The position numbers were made by a program, and so were the translations under genes. From Faecalibacillus intestinalis (GTDB lineage Bacteria > Bacillota_I > Bacilli_A > Erysipelotrichales > Coprobacillaceae), in assembly GCF_003024685.1 (NCBI RefSeq), contig NZ_PYLQ01000005.1, forward strand, positions 1 through 64,000: a DNA stretch of 64,000 nucleotides. The letters are read 5' to 3'. Below the pieces are notes generated by a model. That model had not been told where the DNA came from, did not search any database, and worked only from the letters and a program-made list of their open reading frames with translations. The stretch's first letter is position 1. The number at the start of each line of letters is the position of its first letter. Of the stretch, positions 17,095 to 28,100 are shown piece by piece.

Positions 17095-18268
17095 AGATTT
17101 CTTTCCCCCTATATCTTGCAATCGCTGCAACATCCTTATCTCCTCTACCTGAAAGACAGACAATTAAAATATCATCTTTTTTCATAGTTGGTGCTATTTT
17201 GATTGCATGTGCAATCGCATGTGCACTTTCAATGGCACAAATAATTCCTTCAGTTTTTGCAATGTATTCAAAAGCATCCACTGCTTCATCATCTGTAACT
17301 GGTACATATTGTGCACGTTTTGTATCATGTAAATAAGCATGTTCAGGTCCAATACCTGGGTAATCTAAACCGGCTGAAATAGAATAAACAGGTGCAATTT
17401 GACCGTATTTATCTTGACAGAAGTAAGATTTCATTCCATGGAAGACACCTAATGATCCTGTCGCAATTGTTGCTGCTGTTAAAGCTGTATTAACACCTTT
17501 ACCAGCGGCTTCACAACCAATAAGTTTTACATCTTTATCATTGATAAAATTATAGAACATTCCCATCGCATTACTTCCACCACCAACACAAGCCATCACA
17601 GCTGTAGGAAGTTTACCTTCATATTCAAGAATTTGTTCTCTTGCTTCTTTAGAAATCACACTTTGGAAATCTCTCACCATCATTGGAAATGGATGAGGTC
17701 CCATCACAGAACCTAAAACATACATCGTATCATCCACACGTTTTGTCCATTCTCTCATTGCTTCATTGACCGCATCTTTTAAAGTCATTGTCCCTGTAGT
17801 TACAGGATGTACTTTAGCTCCTAAAAGTTCCATACGATAAACATTTAAAGCTTGACGATCTGTATCTTCTTTTCCCATAAAAATTTCACATTCAAGTCCA
17901 AGCAAGGCTGCTGCTGTGGCTGTAGCTACACCATGTTGCCCAGCACCAGTTTCAGCAATAATTCTTGTTTTTCCCATTTTTTTAGCCATTAAAGCTTGTC
18001 CTAATACATTGTTGATTTTATGAGAACCTGTATGGTTTAAATCTTCTCTTTTTAAATAGATTTTAGCGCCACCTAAATCTTCTGTCATCTTTTTCGCATA
18101 ATATAATAAAGATGGTCTACCAGCATATTCTTTTAATAATGTATTAAGTTCATCATTAAATGCTTGATCATTTTTATAAAATTCATAAGCCTCTTCAATT
18201 TTATGAATTTCACTCATTAAAGTTTCAGGTATGTACTGTCCCCCATGTATTCCATATCTACCTTTCAT
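17087..18268 (-). CDS. trpB: tryptophan synthase beta chain
   Basis: A 393-residue PLP enzyme that condenses indole with serine. The PLP lysine is in [15 protein letters not shown] (near residue 86), with [13 protein letters not shown] and [10 protein letters not shown] for cofactor phosphate binding. The length and N-terminus ([16 protein letters not shown]) are typical of TrpB1, which pairs with TrpA. AAGGAG lies before the ATG, which overlaps the end of trpF. Confidence 0.97.
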   Translation of the reverse strand: MKGRYGIHGGQYIPETLMSEIHKIEEAYEFYKNDQAFNDELNTLLKEYAGRPSLLYYAKKMTEDLGGAKIYLKREDLNHTGSHKINNVLGQALMAKKMGKTRIIAETGAGQHGVATATAAALLGLECEIFMGKEDTDRQALNVYRMELLGAKVHPVTTGTMTLKDAVNEAMREWTKRVDDTMYVLGSVMGPHPFPMMVRDFQSVISKEAREQILEYEGKLPTAVMACVGGGSNAMGMFYNFINDKDVKLIGCEAAGKGVNTALTAATIATGSLGVFHGMKSYFCQDKYGQIAPVYSISAGLDYPGIGPEHAYLHDTKRAQYVPVTDDEAVDAFEYIAKTEGIICAIESAHAIAHAIKIAPTMKKDDILIVCLSGRGDKDVAAIARYRGKEIYE

Positions 18269-18851
18269 TTCTAGCTCTCCTTACGATTTCCTTAATTTTT
18301 TCCCTATCTTTAAAACCATCTGTTTCAACACCACTTGAAACATCTAATCCATAAACATTCATTTTTAAAGCTTCATCAATATTAGAAAGATTGATTCCCC
18401 CTGCCAAAAATACAGGTTTATTGACTTCTTTCAACATAGACCAATCAAAACTTTCCCCAGTTCCTCCAGAACCATGATCGAAAAGATAATAATCAACGTC
18501 ATAGTCTACATTGAAAGAATCATCATTTTTAATTTGAATTGCTTTAATAATTGGAACATCTATTTTTTGTTTTAAAATCTTTATATATTCATTTGTTTCT
18601 TGACCATGCAATTGTACAAGATCAATAACATCATTTTTAACTAATTTTTCAACAAAAGAAATATCCTCATTTACAAAAACACCTACAACTTGAATCGAAG
18701 ATAAAAGATCTTTTTTTAATTCTTTTGCCTGATCATAAGTAATCTTTCTTTTTTTCCCCGCAAAAACAAAGCCAACATAATCAGGTTGATATGTATTAAC
18801 ATAATCAACATCTTCGCTTCTTTTTAAACCACAAATTTTAATCTTCTTCAT
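18258..18851 (-). CDS. trpF: phosphoribosylanthranilate isomerase
   Basis: A 197-residue single-domain TIM barrel. It starts with the family hallmark [11 protein letters not shown] (catalytic Cys) and has [22 protein letters not shown] and AGGINLSN motifs. ATG 18851 follows AAGG, and the gene overlaps trpC by 14 bases and trpB by 11. It converts PRA to CdRP in tryptophan synthesis. Confidence 0.95.
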   Translation of the reverse strand: MKKIKICGLKRSEDVDYVNTYQPDYVGFVFAGKKRKITYDQAKELKKDLLSSIQVVGVFVNEDISFVEKLVKNDVIDLVQLHGQETNEYIKILKQKIDVPIIKAIQIKNDDSFNVDYDVDYYLFDHGSGGTGESFDWSMLKEVNKPVFLAGGINLSNIDEALKMNVYGLDVSSGVETDGFKDREKIKEIVRRARNER

Positions 18852-19629
18852 CAATACCTTTTAAAACTTCTAATGTATGTCTTTTATCATGGCTTTTCAT
18901 CATAGCTTCACCAATTAAGACAGCATTTACATGATGTTTTTCTAATAATTCAATATCTTCTCTTGTTTTAATACCACTTTCAGAGACAAAGATAACATCA
19001 TCATCGACCATATCTCTTAATTTTAATGTTGTATTTAAATCAACACTGAAATCTCTTAAATCTCTGTTATTTACACCAATAATTTTAGCGCCTACACGCA
19101 ATGCTTTTTTTACTTGCATTGAACTGTGTGTTTCAACAATTGCTGACATACCTAAATTATGCGCTAAATTAACACAGCGCATTAATGTAATTTCATCTAA
19201 AACACCTGCAATTAATAAAATTGCATCTGCTCCTAAGATTTTAGATTCATAAACCATATATTCATCTACAACAAAATCTTTTCTTAAAACAGGAATTTTC
19301 ACAATACGTTTGATTTCTCTTAAAAAATCATCATCCCCTTTAAAATAATCAGGTTCAGTTACTACTGAAATAGCATCTGCTCCAATCATTTCATATTCTT
19401 TCGCAATTGCTTTAAAATCAAAAGTGGAAACAATTTGTCCTTTTGATGGTGAATGTCTTTTAACTTCTAAAATATAAGACATTCCATCTTTTTCTAAAGC
19501 TTTTTTAAAAGGAAAACTTTGGTCAATAGGCATTGCAAAGGCTTTTTCTTTTAATTCATAAATTGAATGACGTTTTTTATTTGTTTCAACACGTTCTTTT
19601 GTACTTTCAACAATATCTTCTAAAATCAT
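18838..19629 (-). CDS. trpC: indole-3-glycerol-phosphate synthase
   Basis: A 263-residue TIM-barrel enzyme that converts CdRP to indole-3-glycerol phosphate. Catalytic residues lie in EVKRHSPSKG (residues 55-64), VLRKDF and GVNNRDL; VSESGIKTRED and VLIGEAMM bind phosphate. GGAG lies before the ATG, and it follows trpD by 11 bases. Confidence 0.96.
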   Translation of the reverse strand: MILEDIVESTKERVETNKKRHSIYELKEKAFAMPIDQSFPFKKALEKDGMSYILEVKRHSPSKGQIVSTFDFKAIAKEYEMIGADAISVVTEPDYFKGDDDFLREIKRIVKIPVLRKDFVVDEYMVYESKILGADAILLIAGVLDEITLMRCVNLAHNLGMSAIVETHSSMQVKKALRVGAKIIGVNNRDLRDFSVDLNTTLKLRDMVDDDVIFVSESGIKTREDIELLEKHHVNAVLIGEAMMKSHDKRHTLEVLKGIDEED

Positions 19630-19640
19630 AATATACGCTC

Positions 19641-20648
19641 CTATTTGTTTGATTCTTTTATAAACTCTTCTAGTTTTTCATTTGCCTTTCCACTATCAAT
19701 CAACTCTGCTGCTAAATCAATTCCTGCTTGTAAAGAATCAACTTTACCACCAATATATAAACCTGCCCCCGCATTCATTAAGACAGCTGTTCTAGATCCA
19801 CCTTGTTTACCATTTAAAACATCTCGTGTAATTTGAGCGTTTTCTTTTGGAGTTCCTCCAACAAGTTCATCTTTTAAACATCTTTGTAAACCAAATTGTT
19901 CAGGTGAAATTGTATATGTTTTAAATTGATTCTCATTAATTTCACAAACAAAAGTTTCATTAGATGCTGAGATTTCATCTAAACCATCTCTTCCATAAAC
20001 CACCATAGCTCTTTTAACCCCTAAATTACTTAAAACTTGAGCAAGTGGTTCAACTAATGATTCATCATAAACTCCCATTACTTGATAAGTCGCTCCTGCT
20101 GGATTCGTAAGTGGTCCTAAAATATTAAAGACTGTACGAATACCTAGTTCTTTTCTTAACGGTGCAACATATTTCATCGCTAAATGATAGTTTTGAGCAA
20201 ATAAGAAACAAATATTAATATCGTTTAATAATTCTTTACTTCTTTTTTCATTGATTGTAATATCCACTCCAAGAGCTTCTAAACAATCTGCTGCTCCACT
20301 TTTAGAACTTGCTGCACGATTTCCATGCTTAGCAACTTTAACACCACCACTAGCAATCACAATAGATGAAGTTGTAGAAATATTGAAAGAATTTGATCCA
20401 TCTCCTCCAGTTCCTACAATTTCAAGAACATCTTGATCATTCAATAACTTCACACAATGTTCTCTCATTCCTTTAGCACTTGCAGTTATTTCATCAATTG
20501 TTTCACCTTTTAATGAAAGTGCTGTTAAATAAGCAGCCTTTTGAATATCAGAAGCTTGATCATCCATGATCTCATTCATACATTCATAAGCTTCTTGATA
20601 TGTTAAATCTTCTTTTTTTGATAATTTAATAATTGCTCCCCTAATCAT
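19641..20648 (-). CDS. trpD: anthranilate phosphoribosyltransferase
   Basis: A 335-residue enzyme that joins anthranilate to PRPP. The PRPP loop [40 protein letters not shown] and the late [10 protein letters not shown] motif are intact. The TrpG function is encoded separately, unlike in enteric TrpGD fusions. The ATG overlaps the trpG stop by eight bases. Confidence 0.96.
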   Translation of the reverse strand: MIRGAIIKLSKKEDLTYQEAYECMNEIMDDQASDIQKAAYLTALSLKGETIDEITASAKGMREHCVKLLNDQDVLEIVGTGGDGSNSFNISTTSSIVIASGGVKVAKHGNRAASSKSGAADCLEALGVDITINEKRSKELLNDINICFLFAQNYHLAMKYVAPLRKELGIRTVFNILGPLTNPAGATYQVMGVYDESLVEPLAQVLSNLGVKRAMVVYGRDGLDEISASNETFVCEINENQFKTYTISPEQFGLQRCLKDELVGGTPKENAQITRDVLNGKQGGSRTAVLMNAGAGLYIGGKVDSLQAGIDLAAELIDSGKANEKLEEFIKESNK

Positions 20649-21219
20649 TTTGTATCTCCTTTAAAAAATTTTCAACTATTTTTTTACCTTCTTTTGTTAA
20701 AATCGACTCCGGATGAAACTGTAACCCATAAACAGGATAGTTTTTATGACTGATTGCCATGATTTCACCATCATCGCTTTCTCCTATAATCTTCAAACAT
20801 TCTGGTAAATTTTCTTTTTTAGCAGCTAAGCTATGATATCTAGCCACTGCTGTCTTTTTCTCGATTCCCTTAAAAATTGGATTTGTAGTATCTACTTTAA
20901 TTATCGAAGACTTTCCATGCATGACGCTTTGAGCATAACTTACTGTTCCTCCAAAAGCTTCAACAATTGCTTGATGCCCTAAACAAACTCCCAAAATAGG
21001 ATATTTCGTATAACATTTTTGAACAACTTCTTCAATAATACCCGCTTCACTTGGTTTCCCTGGACCTGGTGAAATAATAATACATGATGGCTGAAGTTCT
21101 TCTATTTCTTCAACTGTCATTTCATCATTTCTTATAACCTTGATATCTTCATCGATTGAACCTATCAATTGATAAAGGTTATAAGCAAAACTATCATAAT
21201 TATCAATGAGTAGAATCAT
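20641..21219 (-). CDS. trpG: anthranilate synthase component II, glutamine amidotransferase
   Basis: A 192-residue class I amidotransferase. It starts [17 protein letters not shown], has the [11 protein letters not shown] oxyanion loop, the nucleophile Cys in GVCLGHQAI, and the His-Glu pair in [12 protein letters not shown] 21219 has GGAGG upstream and overlaps the end of trpE by 17 bases. It supplies ammonia to TrpE. It could also serve 4-amino-4-deoxychorismate synthesis, as in Bacillus, since no separate pabA is seen. Confidence 0.94.
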   Translation of the reverse strand: MILLIDNYDSFAYNLYQLIGSIDEDIKVIRNDEMTVEEIEELQPSCIIISPGPGKPSEAGIIEEVVQKCYTKYPILGVCLGHQAIVEAFGGTVSYAQSVMHGKSSIIKVDTTNPIFKGIEKKTAVARYHSLAAKKENLPECLKIIGESDDGEIMAISHKNYPVYGLQFHPESILTKEGKKIVENFLKEIQND

Positions 21220-22675
21220 AATCAATACCTCCATCTGCCATCTTGATTGCTTCAACAACCGCACCTGCTTTATTTAAACATTCTTGATATTCATTTTCAG
21301 GAACACTGTCATAAACAATTCCTGCACCACTACAAATAGAAATTTCATTATTTCTTTTATAAGCTAAACGAATACCAATACATAGATCCATATTTCCTGT
21401 AAAATCTAAATAACCAATCGCTCCTCCATAAATACCTCTTTTATTTTGTTCTAATTGATTAATAATTTGACATGCCCTGATCTTTGGTGCTCCTGATAAA
21501 GTACCTGCAGGAAGTAAAGCATCAACTGCATCTAAAGCATCATATTTTTCTTTAATTTCACTGCTAACAATACTTGCTATATGGATAACTTTTGAAAACT
21601 TTAAGATATCCATATAAGATACCACATGTACACTATTGAATTTAGAAATTCTTCCTAAATCATTTCTTCCTAAATCAACGAGCATATTATGTTCAGCTAA
21701 TTCTTTTTCATCTTTTAATAAATCATCTATTAATTGTTGATCTTCTTGATCATCTTTTCCTCTTTTTCTCGTTCCAGCAATTGGAAAAGTTGTTAACTTT
21801 GTTCCCTCCAATTTAATTAAAGTTTCTGGAGAAGCTCCAGCTACTTCAATATTATCACTTGCAAAATAGAACATATAAGGTGATGGATTCGTTGTTCTTA
21901 AAACACGATAGCTATCAAATAATGAACCTGTTGCTTTTGCATAAAGTCTATTTGATAAAACAACTTGGAAGATATCACCTTCTTTAATATAATCAATACC
22001 TTTTTCAACCATTTGACAATATTCTTTTTTAGAGAGAACGGGTTTAAAATCTTCTAATAATTTTAATGGTTGAACAAGTGTTTTAACATGTTTTCTAATA
22101 ATATAATCTAATTCATCTAATTCTTTGATTCCTTCTTTATAATTCTTTTGTAAATCATTTGTTCCAATATTAACAATTAAAATCAACTTTTGCTTAAAAT
22201 GATCAAAACAAATAACTTTATCAAATAACATTAAATCAACATCATTGAAACCATTATCTTTTTGATTTTTAATAATTGAAGGTTCGCTATATTTAAAATA
22301 ATCAAAACTAAAATAACCAACTAAGCCTCCTGTAAAAGTAGGAAAACCCTCTAATTTTAAACTACGATGTTCATTTAAAACTTTTCTAATATATTCTTTG
22401 GGATGTGTCACTTTAAAAATCTTATCATCCACTTTCATCATCTTGTTATAACAAGTAATTTCGCTTTTAGGATCAAAACCTATAAAAGTATATCTTCCCC
22501 ATTTTGTCTTATCTTCATGACTTTCTAACATATAAACATGTTTAGAATATTGTTTTAATTTTCTCATTAATTCTATAGGTGTAATCATATCACTATAGAT
22601 TTCTTTTTTTATTGGAACTAAATCATAAGATTTTAGATCTAATTTTTCTAACATTTCTAAACTTGGATAATACAT
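21203..22675 (-). CDS. trpE: anthranilate synthase component I
   Basis: A 490-residue chorismate-using enzyme. An N-terminal regulatory half (with YMLESHEDKTKWGRYTFIG, related to the Trp feedback motif LLES) is followed by the catalytic half: SPSPYMFY-like PSPYMFYF, AGTRKRGKDD, LVDLGRNDLGR and GAGIVYDSVPENE. GGGGG precedes ATG 22675. It is the first gene behind the T-box leader. Confidence 0.95.
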   Translation of the reverse strand: MYYPSLEMLEKLDLKSYDLVPIKKEIYSDMITPIELMRKLKQYSKHVYMLESHEDKTKWGRYTFIGFDPKSEITCYNKMMKVDDKIFKVTHPKEYIRKVLNEHRSLKLEGFPTFTGGLVGYFSFDYFKYSEPSIIKNQKDNGFNDVDLMLFDKVICFDHFKQKLILIVNIGTNDLQKNYKEGIKELDELDYIIRKHVKTLVQPLKLLEDFKPVLSKKEYCQMVEKGIDYIKEGDIFQVVLSNRLYAKATGSLFDSYRVLRTTNPSPYMFYFASDNIEVAGASPETLIKLEGTKLTTFPIAGTRKRGKDDQEDQQLIDDLLKDEKELAEHNMLVDLGRNDLGRISKFNSVHVVSYMDILKFSKVIHIASIVSSEIKEKYDALDAVDALLPAGTLSGAPKIRACQIINQLEQNKRGIYGGAIGYLDFTGNMDLCIGIRLAYKRNNEISICSGAGIVYDSVPENEYQECLNKAGAVVEAIKMADGGIDYDSTH

Positions 22676-22689
22676 ATAATTCCCCCTAA

Positions 22690-22955
22690 TAATTAAAAAA
22701 ACCGTCTTGAAAGTTAAACTTTCAAGGACGGTTATATCCGCGGTGCCACCTTGATTCATGATACACTCATGCACTTTACTAGATGCTATCACATCTATGA
22801 CTACTTACGTAAGCCTTACGTCAAAGAATACTCAGCTAATGCCTTTCCTTTTGCCCTCTGTGGTCCATTTAATAGACTGCGTTCTGCTTGCTTCCACCAT
22901 CCAAACTCTCTATAAGTGCACGTTCTATTTTTATCTCCACTTCATCGGTTTCACT
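22690..22955 (-). ncRNA. T-box riboswitch, tRNA-Trp specific, controlling the trp operon
   Basis: The minus strand carries the T-box core GGTGGCACCGCGG (22738-22750), followed by a strong terminator stem (22701-22732) and a T-run before trpE. Upstream, the Stem I region has the AGAGAG and GGTGGAAGC elements. The likely specifier is TGG at 22865-22867, in TTAAATGGACCAC, the Trp codon. Uncharged tRNA-Trp would stabilise the antiterminator and switch on trpEGDCFBA. The specifier call was made by eye without a fold. Confidence 0.9.
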
Positions 22956-22965
22956 TGTTGTGTGT

Positions 22966-22995
22966 ATTATAAATCGGTTTTAAAAATAAAGTCAA
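22966..22995 (-). promoter_or_regulatory. promoter of the trp T-box leader
   Basis: TTGACT (22990-22995) and TATAAT (22966-22971) on the minus strand with an 18-base spacer. Transcription would begin about 10 bases before Stem I of the T-box. Confidence 0.75.
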
Positions 22996-23044
22996 CACGA
23001 ATAGGTAATGTTTTATTTTTTATACATTTATATAAAAAGAAAAA

Positions 23045-23292
23045 GACCGATTGGTCTTACACTTCAAGTCGATGTACAAATTTAGAATGTTGTTGTCAAA
23101 AAAATATTTAAGGAAGAAAAACCTGTCCATGACTTGTCTACGAAAACTATTATATTTTTTTATAAACAAAAATCAATTTATTAAATTAAATTCATCGAAT
23201 AAAAGCGATTACATTGTTGAAAAATTAAAAAAAGTAGCTTTTATCGTTATTTTTTAGGATATTTAAATAATAAGTATGGTATTTATCTTTTA
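23045..23292. repeat. tandem duplication of the malQ 3' flank, copy 1 (degenerate)
   Basis: This block matches 23309-23555 with about 16 bases between the copies and an offset of 263-264 bases. It includes the last codons and stop of malQ (TTATCTTTTA at the right end), a malQ-terminator-like hairpin that has decayed here, a promoter-like TTGACA-17-TACATC on the minus strand (23071-23099), and the palindrome-like AGACCGATTGGTCT at the left end. Confidence 0.8.
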
Positions 23293-23308
23293 TAAAAATA
23301 TAAAAAAA

Positions 23309-23555
23309 GACCGATTGGTCTTACCTTCAAGTCAATGTACAAATTTAGAATGTTGTTGTCAAAAAAATATTTAAGGAAGAAAAACCTGTCCATGACTTGT
23401 CTACGAAAACTATTATATTTTTTTACAAATAAAAATCAATTTATTAAATCGAATTCATCAAATAAAAACGATTACATTATTAAAAAACAGAAAAAAACCG
23501 CTTTTATCGCGGTTTTTTAGGATATATAAATAATAAGTATGGTATTTATCTTTTA
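23309..23555. repeat. tandem duplication of the malQ 3' flank, copy 2 (adjacent to malQ)
   Basis: This is the copy attached to malQ. It has the intact terminator (23492-23518), a minus-strand promoter-like pair TTGACA (23357-23362) and TACATT (23334-23339) with a 17-base spacer, and an AAGACC-N4-GGTCTT dyad (near 23307-23322) followed by a T-run. A transcript from that promoter would end after about 30 bases unless something intervenes. The whole stretch 22996-23545 holds no convincing gene. Confidence 0.8.
23492..23518 (-). terminator. terminator of malQ
   Basis: Perfect 10-bp stem AAAAAACCGC/GCGGTTTTTT with a seven-base loop, 28 bases after the malQ stop codon. Copy 1 of the duplication has lost the GC pairs. 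Confidence 0.8.
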
Positions 23556-25012
23556 GCTTTCTTTAACGTTTTTTGAATTATTTGTATTTGATTTTGATAA
23601 TCATCAAATGAAGTAAGTTTATAAGACCAGTTATGTGGACCTACTGTCCCTGGTAAATTAATACGAGCTTCTTGGCCATAGCCAAGTAGATCTTGTAAAG
23701 GAACAATAGAAATCACTGCATCACATTCAAGTGTATATGCAAGCATATCTTCCACAAGATTTTCTCCTGTATATCCTAGACCCTTCATAATTTCTTTCAT
23801 TCTTTCTTTATCATCTAATTCTTCATACCATTGTTTAAGAGTAGCATTATCATGTGTTCCTGTATAAACAACACAATGTTGAGGAATTTTATATTTAACT
23901 TTTCTTTCATCTTCACCAAAAGAAAATTGCATAACTTTCATTCCCAATAAATCATAATGATCTCTCAGTTCATGTACTTGTGGACGTAATTCTCCTAAGT
24001 CTTCAACAATCATATTAAGTTTAGGCAATTGTTTATAAACTGAATCTAAAAAATGATAACTTGGTCCTTCTATCCATTTTCCTTCTCTTGCTGTAGCACT
24101 TCCATAAGGAACTGACCAATATGTATCAAAAGCCCTAAAATGATCAACTCTTAAAATATCAAAAATTTCATTATTCCATTTTAATCTTTTGATCCAAAAA
24201 TTATATCTTGTTTTCTTTAAATAATCCCAATCATATAAAGGATGTCCCCATAGTTGGCCATCTTTTGAAAAATAATCAGGTGATGCTCCAGATAAGAATT
24301 TAGGATAAAATTTATCATCTAATTGAAAACATTTACGATACTCATAAACATCCGCAGAAGCATCACCTACATATAAAGGTAAATCTCCCATGATAGATAT
24401 TCCTTTTTGATGTGCATGTATTTTTAATAAATTAAATTGTTTAACAAAAATATATTGAAGAAATTGAATATAATCAATTTCTGCTTCTAATCCTTCATTA
24501 CTTCCTTTAATATTTTGATCTTCATCATTCCAATCTACCCAAGGTAAACCTTCGTTTGCTTTATTTAAAGCCATAAAACGCGCATATTTTTTTAACCAAA
24601 ATGTTCCTTTAACAAAAGTACGATATTCTTTCTCTAATTCTTTATCTTTTAAGAAAACTTGATAAGCTTTTCTTAAATAACGATCTTTAAATAAACGTAC
24701 GCGTTTATAATCAACTCTTTTTAAATCTTGTAAATAGTTAGGAACTTCATCTAACAAATGCCAATCTTTTAAAAGTTCTAAAGAAATATATATTTCATCA
24801 CCAGCAAAAGATGAATAAGGAGTATAGGGTGAATTCCCAGAGCTTGATGGATTTAATGGTAAAATTTGCCAAATAGAAAAACCTGCTTGAGCAGATAAGT
24901 CAACAAATTCATAAGCTTCTTTTCCTAAATCCCCTATTCCATGTTTTCCTGGTAAACTAAATAACGGTAACAAAATACCAGCTTGTCTTTGATCAAGTGC
25001 TTTTAATTTCAT
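23546..25012 (-). CDS. malQ: 4-alpha-glucanotransferase (amylomaltase)
   Basis: A 488-residue GH77 enzyme that disproportionates malto-oligosaccharides. Family motifs are GILLPLFSLPGKHGIGDLG at the N-terminus, YVGDASADV, the nucleophile Asp in ILRVDHFRAFDTYWSVP, the acid/base Glu in VEDLG and TGTHDNATLKQW. ATG 25012 follows AGGTG; a GTG three codons earlier lies inside that ribosome site. No other maltose genes are nearby. Confidence 0.95.
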   Translation of the reverse strand: MKLKALDQRQAGILLPLFSLPGKHGIGDLGKEAYEFVDLSAQAGFSIWQILPLNPSSSGNSPYTPYSSFAGDEIYISLELLKDWHLLDEVPNYLQDLKRVDYKRVRLFKDRYLRKAYQVFLKDKELEKEYRTFVKGTFWLKKYARFMALNKANEGLPWVDWNDEDQNIKGSNEGLEAEIDYIQFLQYIFVKQFNLLKIHAHQKGISIMGDLPLYVGDASADVYEYRKCFQLDDKFYPKFLSGASPDYFSKDGQLWGHPLYDWDYLKKTRYNFWIKRLKWNNEIFDILRVDHFRAFDTYWSVPYGSATAREGKWIEGPSYHFLDSVYKQLPKLNMIVEDLGELRPQVHELRDHYDLLGMKVMQFSFGEDERKVKYKIPQHCVVYTGTHDNATLKQWYEELDDKERMKEIMKGLGYTGENLVEDMLAYTLECDAVISIVPLQDLLGYGQEARINLPGTVGPHNWSYKLTSFDDYQNQIQIIQKTLKKAKR

Positions 25013-25042
25013 GATTTTCACCTCTTCTTTAAATATAACATA

Positions 25043-25080
25043 AAAAAAGCGTCTCCGCTTATGAAAACGCTATCTTTTTT
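25043..25080 (-). terminator. second hairpin between the GH84 gene and malQ
   Basis: AGCGT/ACGCT arms (25048-25052 with 25067-25071) flanked by A and T runs. It is weaker than the hairpin at 25094-25134 and may act as a back-up terminator or as part of the malQ leader. Confidence 0.4.
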
Positions 25081-25093
25081 TGATTTTAAAATG

Positions 25094-25134
25094 AAAAGGT
25101 TCTATTTTCTTAATCTTGAAAATAGAAACCTTTT
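25094..25134 (-). terminator. terminator of the GH84 gene
   Basis: A long stem of about 16 pairs with a bulge (AAAAGGTT and CTATTTTC arms) around an eight-base loop, four bases past the stop codon, with T-rich sequence after it on the minus strand. Confidence 0.8.
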
Positions 25135-25137
25135 ATT

Positions 25138-28100
25138 TTAGTCTTCTTTTGTTCTTTTTCTTAAAGATACATAAACGATTGCTGCCATTAATGCAAATGT
25201 TGCAAATGTCCATACAGATGTTGAATCACCTGTTTTCACTTTGTTATTTGTTACAACTTGAGGTTTATGAGCAGGTTCATTTGTATCTGTAGTGACTGTT
25301 GGTGCTTTTTCTAATGCATTAATAGCGTTTTGTAATTCACTTACAAGGGCATCGACTTCTTCTTGTGTCATTTCTGATGAATTTTCTAACTTCTTAGAAA
25401 TTTCAGTAACAACATCTATTAGTTTAGAATAAGATGCTTCTGTATATTTTTTACTATCTAATTGTTTAATTTGATCTAATAAACCATGGATACCATCTAA
25501 ATTACCACGTTTAACAAGTTTTTGAGCAGCTTCTTTTAAAGTATTAGTTAATGCTTGAACATCATCACTTGTGTTTTCATTTTCTAAAGCAGCTTTAACA
25601 TCATTGTAAACTTTTTCAAATTTCTTCCATGATGATGCTGTATAATCTTTTTCTTGATATTGATCCATTAATGCTTTTAATGCATTTACTTCATCATCTG
25701 TTGCTTTTAAAACTAATTGTGTTCTTGCATCTTGTAATTGTTTTAAAGCTTCATCTAATTGTTCTTTTGTTGCATCTTCTTTTTCAATTAATGTTTGTGC
25801 ATTCTTTAATGCTTCTTTAAATGAATCAGCAGTAGATGTTAAATATTTATTTGTATCTAACTTATCTAATTCATTTGATGCAATATAATCTTTTAACTCT
25901 TTTTTACTTACTGATACTTTTGTTACTAATTGAGCTTTTGCTTTTTGTAAAGCATCTACCATATCAATAACTTCTTTTTCAGTAATTGTTGCTTCATCCT
26001 TTTTAATGAATTCTTGAGCAAGTTTCACTTGATCTTGTAAAATAGCCCATGTTTCACTTGTATAATCTTTTTCTTTTAACTTGTTAATTGTATCAAGTTC
26101 ATCTTTAACACTTTGAATATCTCCACGTTTAACAAGATTTGCATAAGCAACTTCTAATTCAGCTTTTGCATTTGTAATAGCATCTAATTCACCCGCTTGT
26201 TTATCTAAAACTTTTTGAGCTTGTTTTAATGCCTTTTCAAATTCTTTATAAGAATCTGCTGTATATTTATTTTCTTTAACATCTAAAGAATTAATATATT
26301 TTTGTAAATCATTAGCTGCTGTTGAAGCATATTCATCATCATTTAACATAATAACTTCTGAAATTGTTGGAATTTTATTTTCATCCCATTCAATCTTTAA
26401 TTCATAAACGTTTCCTTCAGGCATATAGAATTCATTTAATGATTTTTTAAGAGTTCCAACTTGAACCCATTTCTTTCCATTTTCACCATCTACAAGAACA
26501 GATACTCTTGCATTTGAAATTTCACCTTTTTGAATAATATGCATTTTCTTAACATCTAAATCACTTGATAATGTATAAGTAATGCTTCCAGCTTCTTTAG
26601 AACCTGGTCTATAAGCTGTAGATAAATCTCCATCAAACATATATTGAGGAATAAATCCATTTGCTTCTACAGTTGAAGAAGTATATGTTGGATCATTTGA
26701 AACTGGTACATATTCTCCATCATTTATAACGATTTCATTGAAAACAACAGCTCTATTATTATTTGTTGCTGTCATTAAGATCTTTAAGTAACGTGCTTTA
26801 ATATTATTAGCAGTTCCTTCTACATAGACTTTATTTGGATATGTGCTTGATGCTTTATAACCTGCATCTGAATCAATACATTTAACCCCAGCATCATTTG
26901 TATTTTCATTACCATCTCCAATAGTTACAACTTTTGTCCAGTTTTCTAAATCATCTGATACTAAAATATCAGCATCTCTAATATAGTTAACTGCACTATC
27001 TTGGCAATACATTTGAATTTTAGAAATTGTTCTTTCTTGTCCTAAATCATAAATAATATATTGTCCTTTTTGTGGAAAATCACCAAATTCTGTTGTTGAA
27101 TCGATATTACCATCAAAAGCAGCACCATTATTTCTAGTATCTTCACCAACACCCCATGAAGGATTAATATTCATAGTTGCTTTATATAAATATGGTGCTG
27201 TAATTTCATTTGAATGTACTTCAAAATGATTAATTGTCAATTTAATAGCTTTGTCTGTTTTATTAATTAATCTTACATATCTTCCATCTGGAAGTTCTTT
27301 TTCTTGACCTGTTACAGTTGTCCATTCAACACCATTTTTTGAAACTTGTAAAGTTGCTCCTTGACCATTTTCATAATCAATATTGAATGTACTTAAATCT
27401 TTGATTCTTGATAAATCAACACCAACGTATTGACCTTTTTCTAAAGTAATTTCTTGATTATAGATCAATTCTGTAAGTGCTTCTTCACTTTGTGAAGCTA
27501 ATCTATAATCTGTATTTGTATAAACATTAGCATTATTGAAATCCTCATCTGGATTATATGCATTTACTGTAAATTCAGAGAAAATAACCCATACAGCTCT
27601 CTCTTCTTCATTCACTAAACGAACATAACGTGCTTTTAAACCATAGAAATTTTCATCAATTGTATCTTTTCCACTAGCTAAACCTTGATATGTTTTATAA
27701 GTAGTCCAGTCTTGGTTGTCATTAGAGTATTGTAAACTATATTTTTCCCATTTATCTCCTGCACTGCGGTCTCCACCGATAACTGCATGAATTTTACCAA
27801 TAGCTGTTTCTTTACCTAAATCCCAACCAATATAATCACCTTTTCTTGTTCTATCACCTGAGGTACTAAAATCTAATGCTGTTGAACTATCACCATCTGT
27901 TAAATTAGCTACTGTTCCTCGATAAATTCCCCATGTATCTGTATACATAAATGTTGCATTGATTTGTCCTGGATCAGCCATTTTAAATGTATTGACTTTC
28001 CACCAATATCCTGCTGTATTACTTTTTAAATTTAATTCTAAGTTTCTAATACGAACTGCTTTTGCTTTAATATTTTGACTTGATACATCTAATTCAACAG

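Noticed and set aside
23072-23520. Paralogous plus-strand ORFs of about 61 codons in the two malQ-flank copies
   Set aside because: The copies differ by about ten amino acids in the last half, mostly non-silent changes, and no ribosome site is present. They are by-products of the DNA duplication.
25629-25820. Leucine-rich plus-strand ORF within the GH84 gene
   Set aside because: It is the antisense of the FIVAR repeats (AAA/GAA-rich codons read as Leu/Phe); no ribosome site.
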